From positions 42,649 through 106,648 of the IMG/VR virus record IMGVR_UViG_3300017991_000007: a stretch of 64,000 bases of DNA, one strand, 5' to 3'. This document shows positions 42,280 through 51,399 of this stretch, piece by piece. The notes beneath the pieces were generated by a model. It was not told where the DNA came from. It ran no database searches and saw nothing but the letters and a program-made list of their open reading frames with translations. The position numbers and the translations under genes were made by a program. Numbering within the stretch: position 1 is the stretch's first letter; the number at the start of each line of letters is the position of its first letter. This stretch comes from a virus.

Positions 42280-45200
42280 ATGAGCAAGATTCTGCAAATG
42301 CCGTTTACCGGGGATTATTCCCGTGACATTTTCTCCGAGCGTAAAAAGTACATAGGTGCGCTGCTACAGCAGGGTAAGAAGCTGATTGATGCGGATATGA
42401 ATGATGAGATTCAGGAACGCATTATAAGGCTGCAACGCATCGTTTCGTCTGCGTTTCCGGCTCAAGCTTATGGTGACTCCTTTAAGCTTGTCCAGAGAGT
42501 GAGTCCGGGGGATAGGTCCAATGATTTCCTTATCTTGGCCCGCACCGAATTAGGAAGTCCGGCGGCTGCTACGAATCCTGAATCCTATGCCAGAATGTAT
42601 CTTGGGGGTTTGGGAGCTATTCTTTCCAACGCTGACTCTAATGAGGGTGTGCCTTTCGGTTACGTTGGCGGGGGTACTGGTATTGAGTACCTTTTTGGGG
42701 AAATTCATCATCGGAGTACGGACCTTACCGCAACCGTTCTGACTGATACCAACGCTCGTTTCGTTCCTAATGAGCTTATCGGGATGTACGTCATTCCAAA
42801 TACGGTTGATGGTACCGAGTTTCAGATTGCCAGCAATACCGAGACAACGATAACAATTGTTTCCGGTAGTATGTTGACCGTGGGAGCGGGCGGTGACTTC
42901 TATAGGGTGCGTCCTGTGGCTCCGGGTATCGTTCCCCTTTATGCAATTACGGCTTTTGCGGATGCGGGCGGGGGCTTAGTCACCGTTACCGCAGCCGGTC
43001 ATGGTTTTGTTGATGGTGACACGGTTACTATCACGGGTACCACAAATTACAACGGTGATTTTGTTGTATCCAATGTAGTTGCGGGTGCTACCTTCGATAT
43101 TGAGGCAACGTGGGCAGGGGATGACGCAACGGGTAACGTGATTTTGGCATATCCGGGGCGGCGTGATCTTGTCTTTTTGGATATCTATATTGGAGAAATG
43201 ACCGGGGATGAGGATACGGACCTCTTGCATCCTCTAGGAGCCGGTTATGAGTCCGCACGGCGCATGGTTGTCCGGCAACAAATTATGGTCCGGCAAAACG
43301 ATACATTAGGTGGTTTGCTCAATCCGAATTACACGTCACCCGGTTTGCCGTGGGTTGCGGACCCGACTGCCCTTGAGGGTTACTATCAGGACAATAACGG
43401 ACAAATGCACTACCTTGTCAAACTTGCTGAAATTGCAAGGCAGTCCGGCGTTTCTGATATTACAGATTCCATTACGGTTGGTGTCCAGACCATAGAGGGT
43501 ATCGTAGATTTGCGTGATCCTTGGTTTGGTTCAAGCCGGGAAGTGGTTGCCGCAAGGCGTGGTTTCGATTCTCTTGAGGAAAGCATTGAGGATGCCATTG
43601 ATCAAGGGGATAGGTATAGTGCGGCTCCTACCCAAGCTACAAAGGCTTTTTCTGGAAATAATACCGTAAATTTGACCGGAAATGTTTATGTGGGAGAAAG
43701 CCCCTCAGACAATATTGCCTACTCTGCAAAGATTTATGATGCGAATGGGGAGAATCCGGTAAGAGCGGATGCGGCCTCAGTGATTTCTACCTTGAGTTCG
43801 TATTTTCTAAGCAGTGACGATTTGGACATATCTGTAAATGGCGGTCCTATCGTTTCCCTCACTGGTTTAACTGCGACGGGTTTGACCAATCTCGTCAATT
43901 ACTTCAATACCACTATTTTTCCAGGGGAGCCGGATTTGGCTGGAAAGGTGCAAGCGGTTGCACTCCAAGGCCGGTATTTTGCTCTTAAATCTCTGGTTTC
44001 CGGGTACACCTCTGAAATACATCTTTATGCCGGGTCAAGTGCGTTGCCTAAACTTTTTGGTACCTCTCAGTATTTCAATCCGGGGGATCAATTTAATGAC
44101 GGCGCAAACGGGCTTGTGACCAACGGGCAGCGAGAGCCGAAGGTTAAGGAAATTGGCTCCGATAACGTGACGTGGGGTAGCAACAGTGTCATCGGTGCGC
44201 CCACTCAAGACCCAACCCGTTTCTATCCGAATCCGTGGTTTGCTTTCGATGCCATTATTCCGGCGGGCAGTTACATTGTCCGGTACGGAGTAAGAACGGC
44301 CTTTGTTGATGAGCCGTCCAATAGATTCCTGCGACGGGATATGTATCCCGGTCTGACTCAGTATGACCGCAGACTTGAGGTAGAGCATTACTACGATGGT
44401 CAACATAGAGATATTTTCCTGAAAGAGCGGATGATTGACCTTGGTATTTTGGCCGGTCAAGTCAACGCCGAGACTTTCAGGCTTGAGGCTGATATCACCT
44501 CTTTTAATGGGGTAGCCCTTTACACCGTTGGTTTTGCAGACGTAACCACTATTGAGGGAATGCTTGCGCTCTTGGTACCCAAAGGCGGCGGCGTAATGAC
44601 CGGCATTCTTAGAATGGGTGACGTTATTGATATGCAGGGTAACTATATCAATGACGTTGCAGACCCCGTGCTAGATACGGATGCTGCCAATAAGGGATAC
44701 GTTGATTCCGTTGCTGAGGGTTTGAATATTAAAGATGCTTGTCGGTGTGCGACAACCGGACCTGTAATTATCGCATCCGAGCTTGAGGCCGGTGACATTA
44801 TCGACGGGTACACCTTAGTTGCCGGGGATAGGATTCTTGTAAAAGACCAAGCAAATCCAGATCAAAAAGAAAACGGTATTTGGGTAGCTCAAGCGTCCGG
44901 TGCGGCTCAAAGACCCTCAGATTGGGATTCCTCTACCCCGAATACGTCCGGCTCTTTTGTTTATATTGAGGATGGTACGACAAACGGCAATACCGGGTGG
45001 GTTATGAATACCCCCGGTGATCCTATCGTAGATTCTGCGGCTACAACGTGGGTACAGTTTGCCGGTGCGGGTACTTATACCGCCGGGGCAGGGCTTGACT
45101 TAACTGGTACGGTATTCAGTGTTAAACTGCCCGCTCTTTCAGGCTTGTCAGCTTCAATACCTTCTGGTTTGTCAGTTCAAATAGGGGCCGTTGGAGGTCC

Positions 45201-47121
45201 AGCGGCGGGCCTTTTTATTGATGCCGGGGGTCTGCATATTCCCTCATCTTTTGCCGGACAAGGTTTGGTTGGCGGTAGCGGTTTTGCTTTTGCTCTTGAT
45301 CTTGACGGGGCCGGGGGAGCGACTAACAATTATGGTTTACAGATTGTTTCCAATCAACTCCGAGTCCGAGCCGGGAATAATATCTACTTTGACCCTACTG
45401 ACAATTATGCGATTGCGGTAAGCAATGCAATTTCAGACGCAACCTCTACCGGTACGGTGACTACAAACCATACACGGGGAGTCTTTTGCTCCTTTGACGG
45501 GGAAGCATCCCAAGTTCGTAGTGCGGTTATCGCTTGTGAGGAAATGGCGTTGCCGGACGGCGGGGTAGGGGAGCAAAATAATGCTTGTATGGCCTCAGAG
45601 GGGAACGGCGGGGCATACGCAGTAAAAGATAGCGCACTTATAGCAACCGCCGGGGCTTGCTCCATTGTCGGTTTCACCTTGCCGCCTCTCTTTATCCCAA
45701 CCGATATCAGGGCAAGGCACTGTACCGTCATTGGCTGCCTGAGTTCATCAATTATTGCTGGTACTGCGACTGCAAACCTTGAGATTAACCGTGGGTCCAT
45801 TATCGCAAGTGATACTTGCCAAATGGCGGGAACAGTTGCCGGGATTGAGGACTCTCTTATTGCGGCCTCCAACACCTCAGATATGACCCCTGCGGTTGCG
45901 GATGCTCTGATTTTCACCTCAGCCATTATTGCTACTGCTAGTTGTACTATGGCACCTGAAACTGAGACTGTGCCTCTTAGACGTTCCGTTATTATTGCCT
46001 CACAACTTTGTGAGACAAAACGTGGGGATGAGCTTTTTACCGCAGCCGGTTTTGAGTCGGATTTTGGGGATGTATCCGGGGGTACGCCTCAGCATTGCGC
46101 TATGGTTGCGGTTAATAATTGTACCGTGAATATTGATGAATCTACCGTTCTGCAATCAGCCATTATAGGTAGTATAAACTGTGATATTGGTAATGCCGGT
46201 GTCAGCGGCGGTCAAATTGCGGATTGTGCTATCGTAGCTTGTCGGAATGATGCAAATATTTACACGCCAACCGTGAATACGGCTAGAGCGTCCGGGATGT
46301 TCGCTTGCGACGGCGGGGCTATCGTAACGGCTGGTAGTACGGCTACAGGAACTTCTATAATCAGTTCTGAAAGTTGCGTAAATAGTGCTGATTATTGCTG
46401 CTTGGTAGCCTCATCTTTCTATGTTCCGGTCAACGCTCCCCTTCAAGGCAATCCCAATTTCACCTTGCAGGGTGGTAGCGGCGGTGTTGGTAGGTGGTTA
46501 TGCTCATCCCGTGATGGAATTATGTACACCAATACAACTCCGGGCTTTATTTCAGGCGGTATTGACTATGCTGAAATGTTTGAGAGTGCCGATGGAAACC
46601 CGATAGCTGTTGGTTTCTTAACCACGTTTGATGAAACTGATACTGAGAAAATCAGGAAAGCGACGGCTGCGGATGACTTCTTGCTTGGACCTGTTTCCTC
46701 AAGTCCGGGTTTCCTTTGTGGGGATGAGTCTTTTGAGTGGCATGGCAAGTATAAGCGGGATGATTTCGGGCGTATTCTTACTGAGGTCGTACCTAATGAT
46801 CAATGGACACCTGACATTGAGGCGGGTGAGACTGAGGATGACCGTCCGAACATAACAGTTGGGCAGATTGCGGATGCTTATGATCCTGAAATGGAATATC
46901 AACCCCGTACTTTGCGGTCTGAATGGAATATGATTGGTCTTGTCGGTCAAGTCCGGGTCCGGTGTGACGCTACGTTGGCAGCGGGTAATTGGATTAAGTC
47001 GGATGATTCGGGTTATGCTACTCCCTCAGTTGACAGGGGCATGGGTTGGCGTTGCATGAAAATAGAGGTTCCTTTTGATGCTGAAACCGGATATGGTATT
47101 GCAACTATTCTGATTCGATAA
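42280..47121 (+). CDS. Giant tail fibre with DUF6519-like N-terminus and Peptidase_G2 C-terminus, 1613 aa
   Basis: ATG 42280 has AAAGGGAG upstream. The N-terminus D-Y-S-R-D-I-F...L-L-Q-Q-G-K-K-L-I-D-A-D-M-N-D-E resembles DUF6519 baseplate-attachment domains. An FCCH-like module follows near residue 220, then a flagellar-type beta domain (about 490-610), a fibre module with G-G-V-M-T-G...D-A-A-N-K-G-Y-V, and some 14 repeats of I-I-A-S-x-x-C type. The end (D-Y-A-E-M-F-E-S-A-D-G-N-P...) matches the Peptidase_G2 self-cleaving chaperone domain, so the fibre likely trims its own C-terminus after trimerising. Likely main receptor-binding protein. Confidence 0.8.
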   Translation: MSKILQMPFTGDYSRDIFSERKKYIGALLQQGKKLIDADMNDEIQERIIRLQRIVSSAFPAQAYGDSFKLVQRVSPGDRSNDFLILARTELGSPAAATNPESYARMYLGGLGAILSNADSNEGVPFGYVGGGTGIEYLFGEIHHRSTDLTATVLTDTNARFVPNELIGMYVIPNTVDGTEFQIASNTETTITIVSGSMLTVGAGGDFYRVRPVAPGIVPLYAITAFADAGGGLVTVTAAGHGFVDGDTVTITGTTNYNGDFVVSNVVAGATFDIEATWAGDDATGNVILAYPGRRDLVFLDIYIGEMTGDEDTDLLHPLGAGYESARRMVVRQQIMVRQNDTLGGLLNPNYTSPGLPWVADPTALEGYYQDNNGQMHYLVKLAEIARQSGVSDITDSITVGVQTIEGIVDLRDPWFGSSREVVAARRGFDSLEESIEDAIDQGDRYSAAPTQATKAFSGNNTVNLTGNVYVGESPSDNIAYSAKIYDANGENPVRADAASVISTLSSYFLSSDDLDISVNGGPIVSLTGLTATGLTNLVNYFNTTIFPGEPDLAGKVQAVALQGRYFALKSLVSGYTSEIHLYAGSSALPKLFGTSQYFNPGDQFNDGANGLVTNGQREPKVKEIGSDNVTWGSNSVIGAPTQDPTRFYPNPWFAFDAIIPAGSYIVRYGVRTAFVDEPSNRFLRRDMYPGLTQYDRRLEVEHYYDGQHRDIFLKERMIDLGILAGQVNAETFRLEADITSFNGVALYTVGFADVTTIEGMLALLVPKGGGVMTGILRMGDVIDMQGNYINDVADPVLDTDAANKGYVDSVAEGLNIKDACRCATTGPVIIASELEAGDIIDGYTLVAGDRILVKDQANPDQKENGIWVAQASGAAQRPSDWDSSTPNTSGSFVYIEDGTTNGNTGWVMNTPGDPIVDSAATTWVQFAGAGTYTAGAGLDLTGTVFSVKLPALSGLSASIPSGLSVQIGAVGGPAAGLFIDAGGLHIPSSFAGQGLVGGSGFAFALDLDGAGGATNNYGLQIVSNQLRVRAGNNIYFDPTDNYAIAVSNAISDATSTGTVTTNHTRGVFCSFDGEASQVRSAVIACEEMALPDGGVGEQNNACMASEGNGGAYAVKDSALIATAGACSIVGFTLPPLFIPTDIRARHCTVIGCLSSSIIAGTATANLEINRGSIIASDTCQMAGTVAGIEDSLIAASNTSDMTPAVADALIFTSAIIATASCTMAPETETVPLRRSVIIASQLCETKRGDELFTAAGFESDFGDVSGGTPQHCAMVAVNNCTVNIDESTVLQSAIIGSINCDIGNAGVSGGQIADCAIVACRNDANIYTPTVNTARASGMFACDGGAIVTAGSTATGTSIISSESCVNSADYCCLVASSFYVPVNAPLQGNPNFTLQGGSGGVGRWLCSSRDGIMYTNTTPGFISGGIDYAEMFESADGNPIAVGFLTTFDETDTEKIRKATAADDFLLGPVSSSPGFLCGDESFEWHGKYKRDDFGRILTEVVPNDQWTPDIEAGETEDDRPNITVGQIADAYDPEMEYQPRTLRSEWNMIGLVGQVRVRCDATLAAGNWIKSDDSGYATPSVDRGMGWRCMKIEVPFDAETGYGIATILIR
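43948..43963. repeat. Dispersed palindrome, perfect match
   Basis: GTGCAAGCGGTTGCAC inside the giant fibre gene. Confidence 0.85.
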
Positions 47122-47134
47122 GGAAAGGCGCACT

Positions 47135-47452
47135 ATGCTTGACAAGTTCGTAGAGTATGCCATTTCTGAGGGACCGTGGGCAGTTGTCTGCATAGTTCTT
47201 ACTTGGTTATGGCTGCGTACTCGAAAAGAGGCAAAAGCAACGGTTGATGCTCTAGTTGACGAAAAGAAAAGTCTTGCAAAAGATTTGCTTGCCGAAAAAG
47301 ACGCAAGGCGGGTAGAGGCGTTGGAGCTATCACAAAAGGGGCATGAAACCGTTGCCGAATTGGTCAAGCTAATGGACAAACTGGAAAGCACTCTTAACCG
47401 TGTAGAGGCAGCTATGGTTGGTTGTCTCAGGTCGCAAGGGGGTAAAACATGA
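47135..47452 (+). CDS. Putative holin, UviB/BhlA-like, 105 aa
   Basis: One N-terminal membrane helix (about residues 8-27) is introduced by F-V-E-Y-A-I-S-E-G-P-W-A-V, a pattern shared with UviB/BhlA holin-like proteins. A long charged coiled coil follows. A single-span protein after the fibre genes is a common place for lysis genes. No endolysin is adjacent, so the assignment is moderate; it could instead be a membrane-anchored virion or regulatory protein. Confidence 0.55.
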   Translation: MLDKFVEYAISEGPWAVVCIVLTWLWLRTRKEAKATVDALVDEKKSLAKDLLAEKDARRVEALELSQKGHETVAELVKLMDKLESTLNRVEAAMVGCLRSQGGKT

Positions 47453-47643
47453 AACTTTTTCTACTGCGTTGGACGGGGGTTATTCCAAAGGATATCAAAA
47501 CCGTTGATGACTTGAAAGAGGATATCCCAAAATGCAAACCCCCACAACCTAACGGGGTGGAATATGATGCTCTAAAAAAGCGGATTTCTGGAATGCTGGC
47601 AACGGTTACACTATTTTTAGACCGGGTAAATTTGACTCCTTAA
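47449..47643 (+). CDS. Small protein, 64 aa
   Basis: ATGA overlap with the holin-like gene, so it is translated with it. It has a hydrophobic start (M-K-L-F-L-L-R-W) but no clear signal peptide, one Cys and a helical C-terminal half. No family recognised. A lysis accessory role is possible by position. Confidence 0.55.
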   Translation: MKLFLLRWTGVIPKDIKTVDDLKEDIPKCKPPQPNGVEYDALKKRISGMLATVTLFLDRVNLTP

Positions 47644-47682
47644 CCTTTTATATTCCACACGCACACGCAAGGATGCCTTAAT

Positions 47683-47711
47683 AAAAAAAAGTGCATCCGC
47701 TTGCATTTTTT
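47683..47711. repeat. Diverged palindrome GTGCAT-N4-TTGCAT with A8/T6 arms
   Basis: It lies between the virion genes and the next promoter. Arms of A and T extend it to a hairpin ending in a T run, so it may terminate the long tail operon. Two of 12 consensus positions differ. Same arrangement as at 1398 and 6507. Confidence 0.65.
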
Positions 47712-47713
47712 CC

Positions 47714-47742
47714 TTGACAAGTCTTTTTTGCATTGTTATGGT
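47714..47742 (+). promoter_or_regulatory. Promoter, extended -10 family
   Basis: TTGACA, 17 bases, TATGGT, with TGT before the -10. It starts the AAA+/VWA region; ribosome site AAAGGGGTAGC follows. Confidence 0.85.
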
Positions 47743-47796
47743 TTTGGGCGTGGAACGGAATTGAAAACTTAAACGGCAAACCAAAGGGGTAGCGTT

Positions 47797-49131
47797 ATGC
47801 CAGAAAAATCATGGGTTAAAGGACGTGGTACTGAGTCCGTTGAAAAGTCGGTACCTAAGTCAGTTCGTAGGCTTGTCACGGCTGAGGAAAAACGTGCGGC
47901 TGCGGCAAAGGTGGGTACGGGAATGCCGGGGGTTGCCCCGTCCGTATCGGTAGAACCGGAAAGTCTGCTTGCTGATAAGCTGGTAAAGTTCGTCGCTGAA
48001 TCTATCAAAGATTCAGACGGTGATTTCATCCTATCCATTAAGGATATCACTTCAAAAACCGGGTTATCTTCAACGTATGCCCGTTTCTCTCTCAAAGACT
48101 CCAAGATAATCGAAAGAATCAATGAAAAGGTACCGGCTGAAAGCCATGTTGAAATGAACTTTGACGGTAATGAGCTTGCCGTACTTTTTGATGATGTAGT
48201 GGAAACTGAGGCTGAGGAAGTTGTTGAAATTACTGAGGAAACTGAGGAAACTGAGGATAAGGTGAAAAAGGTTGTTGCGACAAAAACCAAACCGAAAGAT
48301 TATTTCTATATTGATCCGACTCGCAAGAAAAAGCTTACGGCTGCTATCAATGCTTGCCTCAATGTGTGGGCTGCGGGTCCGACCGGTACCGGAAAATCTG
48401 AAACTTACGAAAGACTCTGCGAAATTCTCAAGAGAGAATCAATCAAGATGTCATTCAATGGAGAATCAAGTGCGGATGACCTTTTGGGGCATTACACTTT
48501 GCAGGGTACGGAAACGGTTTGGGTTGATGGTGCGCTACCCCGCGCAATGAAAGCGGGAGCGGTGTTGATTTGTGAGGAAATTGATGCCGCTCCCGCTGAG
48601 TGCAATCTTGCATTGCAGCGGGTTTTAGAGAATAGAAGGGATGGAAAGCCAAGGTCTTTCTACAATCCCCGTAACGGTGAAACCGTGGAAGCAAAACCGG
48701 AATTCGTGGTACTGGCAACTGCCAATACAACGGGTGGGGGTGACTACACCGGACTCTATGCGGGTGTGCAAGTTCAAAATGCTGCGTTTCGGGATAGGTT
48801 CGTTTTTGAATACTTTGATTACCTTACCCCGGCAATGGAAAAGAAAGTCTTGACAATGCGTTTCCCAAATATGCCCGCTGATATGGCTGATAAAGCGGTC
48901 AAGTTTGCCGGATACGCTCGGAATGCGGTTAATGACGGTACCATTTTCACGCCGGTATCAACTCGTACCTTGCTGGCATTCGCACAACTCTACTGCGTAT
49001 TCAGAGAGGCGAAAATGGGTACCAAAAAGGCTCTAAGTGAGGCTTTGGATTCGTCAATATTTTACAAGTCCGCAAGTCCCTCAGACGCTACTGCCTTAAA
49101 GGAAATGGCACAAAGGGTCTTTGGTGACTAA
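47797..49131 (+). CDS. AAA+ ATPase, MoxR/CobS-like, 444 aa
   Basis: The C-terminal 290 residues are a MoxR/CobS-type AAA+ module: Walker A G-P-T-G-T-G-K-S near 194, Walker B A-V-L-I-C-E-E-I-D near 255, and sensor A-T-A-N-T. Before it are an acidic linker and a small domain with S-I-K-D-I-T-S-K-T-G-L-S-S. The next gene encodes a VWA protein, the usual partner; such pairs remodel proteins or, in CobS/CobT, insert cobalt in B12 synthesis. No CobN is seen here. The phage uses a B12-dependent reductase, so a cofactor link is tempting but unproven. Confidence 0.85.
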   Translation: MPEKSWVKGRGTESVEKSVPKSVRRLVTAEEKRAAAAKVGTGMPGVAPSVSVEPESLLADKLVKFVAESIKDSDGDFILSIKDITSKTGLSSTYARFSLKDSKIIERINEKVPAESHVEMNFDGNELAVLFDDVVETEAEEVVEITEETEETEDKVKKVVATKTKPKDYFYIDPTRKKKLTAAINACLNVWAAGPTGTGKSETYERLCEILKRESIKMSFNGESSADDLLGHYTLQGTETVWVDGALPRAMKAGAVLICEEIDAAPAECNLALQRVLENRRDGKPRSFYNPRNGETVEAKPEFVVLATANTTGGGDYTGLYAGVQVQNAAFRDRFVFEYFDYLTPAMEKKVLTMRFPNMPADMADKAVKFAGYARNAVNDGTIFTPVSTRTLLAFAQLYCVFREAKMGTKKALSEALDSSIFYKSASPSDATALKEMAQRVFGD

Positions 49132-49138
49132 AAAAGAC

Positions 49139-49167
49139 TTGACAAGCACAAAAAGCCGTGTTAGGGT
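49139..49167 (+). promoter_or_regulatory. Promoter, extended -10 family
   Basis: TTGACA, 17 bases ending CGTGT, TAGGGT. It lies in the 74-base gap and gives the VWA gene its own transcript. Confidence 0.8.
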
Positions 49168-49205
49168 CAAACCTAGCACGGTAACTTTTTTAACGGGGTA
49201 GCAAA

Positions 49206-51344
49206 ATGGTAAACAACCGACTCAATCAAACACTCGAAAGCGCAAGTGAGAAACTTGCCCGTATGGTTACGGCAAGCGGTATCAACGTGGGCTTTTCTGA
49301 CAAGGTGAAAATCCCAAGTGCGGACGTTGTAGGCAATCGAATTATGATGCCCGCCTTGCCGGAAAACATGACTCCCAAAGAGATTGCAAAATTGCGGGGT
49401 CTTATGGATCACGAAATGGCGCATTGCCTCTTTACCAAGGATAAGACCGGCAAGCCAATAGAACGTCCGGGCAACGGTATGGACGGTATCATTGCCAATG
49501 CTCTTGAGGATGGTCGTATCAACCGGAAAATGGGTGATAAGTTTTTCGGCTCCAAAGAAAATCTGAATGAGCTTTATCGGATTTATAAGGCTGAGATTGA
49601 TACTCAGGGGGATGAAATACCGCCGGGTGTTGATCCCGAACAACACAAGGATATGCAGGAAAGATTTACTGCGTTGCTAAGAGCGTCAATGGAGCATGTT
49701 ATGAAAGCCCCAAAGGATACTCTTAGCGAACCAAACCAATACACTGAGGCTCTAAGCCCGGAATTGGTCAATGAGTTAAGAAAAATCGAAACCCTTGAGG
49801 ATGTTTTTGAGGCGGTCCCAAAGGTCAAGAAATGGATTCTGAAAGACTATAAGGAACCACCTAAGCAGGATCAAGAGGGTGACGGTGACGGGGATAGCTC
49901 GGATGGTCAAGAGGGTGAAAGTAGCCAAAGTCAATCCGGGTCCGGTCAAGGCAGTTCTCAGGGTAAGTCTAAAATGAGTAGCTTGGATGATTCGGGTGAT
50001 TCTGACTCAAGCGATTCGGATAACCAAAGTGATTCAGGCGATTCAGGGGATTCTGATAAGCCTGAAAACTCGGACGGTGACTCTGAGGGGGGAAAAGGCG
50101 ATTCTGAGGGTGACGATTCAGACGAAAACGACTCTGAGGATTCGCAGGGCGGCTCTGAGGGGGATTCTGAGGATTCAGACGATGATTCAGACTCGGAAAG
50201 CGGTCAAGGCGATTCTGAGGGCAATGAGGGGGATTCTGAGGAAACCGGTCAAGGCGATTCGGACAAGGAAAAAGCCAATGCTGGTAATGATCCTAAAATG
50301 GAAAAGGGTCATGGTACCCCGGCTGAGACTGAGGGCGGGATGGATTCTGATTTCATAGACTCCTTTGCTGATTTCTGCAACAAAGTAGAGGAATCAATCA
50401 AGAAAAAACAAGAGGTCAAATTCAGTCAAAAGGATATGAAAGCAAAATATCTTGTGGATACGTCCGGGGATACTGAAATTCATATCAAGGATATGCCCAC
50501 TCTTTTCAAGCGCACCTACAATGATCCTTACGTTAAAGAACTTTTGGAGCATGGTAAGAGTCTTTTCCAAGGGCTGAATGATAAGGTTGCCGCAATGCGT
50601 GGTAGGCTTATTCTTGACTTGCAATCCAAGGGTAGAATATGGACCAAAGACCTTGATACGGGTCGATTGGATACTCGCACCTTGCACCGGCCTTTCATTG
50701 GTGACAAGAGGATTTTCAAAAACAAGCTTAAGAAAGATAAGGTCAATACTGCGGTAACTCTGCTTGTCGATTGTAGCGGCTCTATGAGCGGTAGGAAATT
50801 TGATACTGCCATTCAGCTTGCGGCAATTATGTGTGACGCTCTTGAAATGGCAAACGTGCCTTGTGAGGTCTTGGGATTCACTACCGGCTCAATCTCTGGC
50901 ACTCCCAATTTTGGGGTAAGGAGAGAGGGCGTTGTGCATATCATTTTCAAGACCTTTGATGAAATGGCAAGTGCCTTTCGTGACAAGTGGTACGGGGCTG
51001 CGGGTGTACTGAGAAACAATGTTGATGGAGAGGCGGTTTTGTGGGCTGCAAAGAGGCTCATTAAGCGTACTGAGGAAAGGAAAGTCTTATTCGTACTTTC
51101 GGATGGTAGACCCGCCGGATACGTTGATGCGGATATGGGAAAGCACCTCAAAGACTCAGTTAAGAAAGTAGAGAAAACTGGTATTGAGGTTTTGGGGGTT
51201 GGTATTATGACGAATGCTCCCAAGAGGTACTACACTAACAACGTGGTTTACAATGGCCTCAGTGAGCTTATGGCAGGATTCTACAAGCGCATTTCGGATA
51301 TGCTGCGTTTTGAAATTCATCAAAACAAAGCTAAGGCCGTTTAG
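49206..51344 (+). CDS. CobT-like VWA protein with HExxH motif, 712 aa
   Basis: Three parts are visible. Residues 1-220 are helical and contain H-E-M-A-H at 69-73, a zinc-metallopeptidase-like HExxH. Residues 225-370 are a Ser/Asp/Glu/Gly-rich acidic linker. The last 200 residues are a VWA domain with the metal-ion site D-C-S-G-S-M-S near 522 and a later L-S-D-G-R-P. CobT of aerobic cobaltochelatase has the same acidic linker plus VWA build. With the AAA+ neighbour it should form a two-part ATPase machine. Whether the HExxH is catalytic is unknown. Confidence 0.85.
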   Translation: MVNNRLNQTLESASEKLARMVTASGINVGFSDKVKIPSADVVGNRIMMPALPENMTPKEIAKLRGLMDHEMAHCLFTKDKTGKPIERPGNGMDGIIANALEDGRINRKMGDKFFGSKENLNELYRIYKAEIDTQGDEIPPGVDPEQHKDMQERFTALLRASMEHVMKAPKDTLSEPNQYTEALSPELVNELRKIETLEDVFEAVPKVKKWILKDYKEPPKQDQEGDGDGDSSDGQEGESSQSQSGSGQGSSQGKSKMSSLDDSGDSDSSDSDNQSDSGDSGDSDKPENSDGDSEGGKGDSEGDDSDENDSEDSQGGSEGDSEDSDDDSDSESGQGDSEGNEGDSEETGQGDSDKEKANAGNDPKMEKGHGTPAETEGGMDSDFIDSFADFCNKVEESIKKKQEVKFSQKDMKAKYLVDTSGDTEIHIKDMPTLFKRTYNDPYVKELLEHGKSLFQGLNDKVAAMRGRLILDLQSKGRIWTKDLDTGRLDTRTLHRPFIGDKRIFKNKLKKDKVNTAVTLLVDCSGSMSGRKFDTAIQLAAIMCDALEMANVPCEVLGFTTGSISGTPNFGVRREGVVHIIFKTFDEMASAFRDKWYGAAGVLRNNVDGEAVLWAAKRLIKRTEERKVLFVLSDGRPAGYVDADMGKHLKDSVKKVEKTGIEVLGVGIMTNAPKRYYTNNVVYNGLSELMAGFYKRISDMLRFEIHQNKAKAV

Positions 51345-51352
51345 ATAGATAC

Positions 51353-51386
51353 GGGGCCGGGTTTATCCCGGCCTCAGTCTTTTCTT
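51353..51386 (+). terminator. Rho-independent terminator
   Basis: Perfect 7-bp stem GGCCGGG / CCCGGCC with loop TTTAT, followed by a T-rich stretch. It separates the VWA gene from the replication genes. Confidence 0.8.
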
Positions 51387-51399
51387 TGGAATAATTGGA

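Noticed and set aside
42274-42282. TTG at 42274 as start of the giant fibre gene
   Set aside because: It touches the ribosome site; the ATG at 42280 has proper spacing.
49987-50358. A 123-codon plus-strand frame rich in Ile, Arg and Thr
   Set aside because: It is the alternative frame of the Ser/Asp/Glu repeat linker of the VWA gene; repeats keep all frames open.
47797-51344. Naming the ATPase/VWA pair cobS and cobT outright
   Set aside because: No CobN or other cobalamin gene is present and the same domain pair has other roles, so only likeness is claimed.
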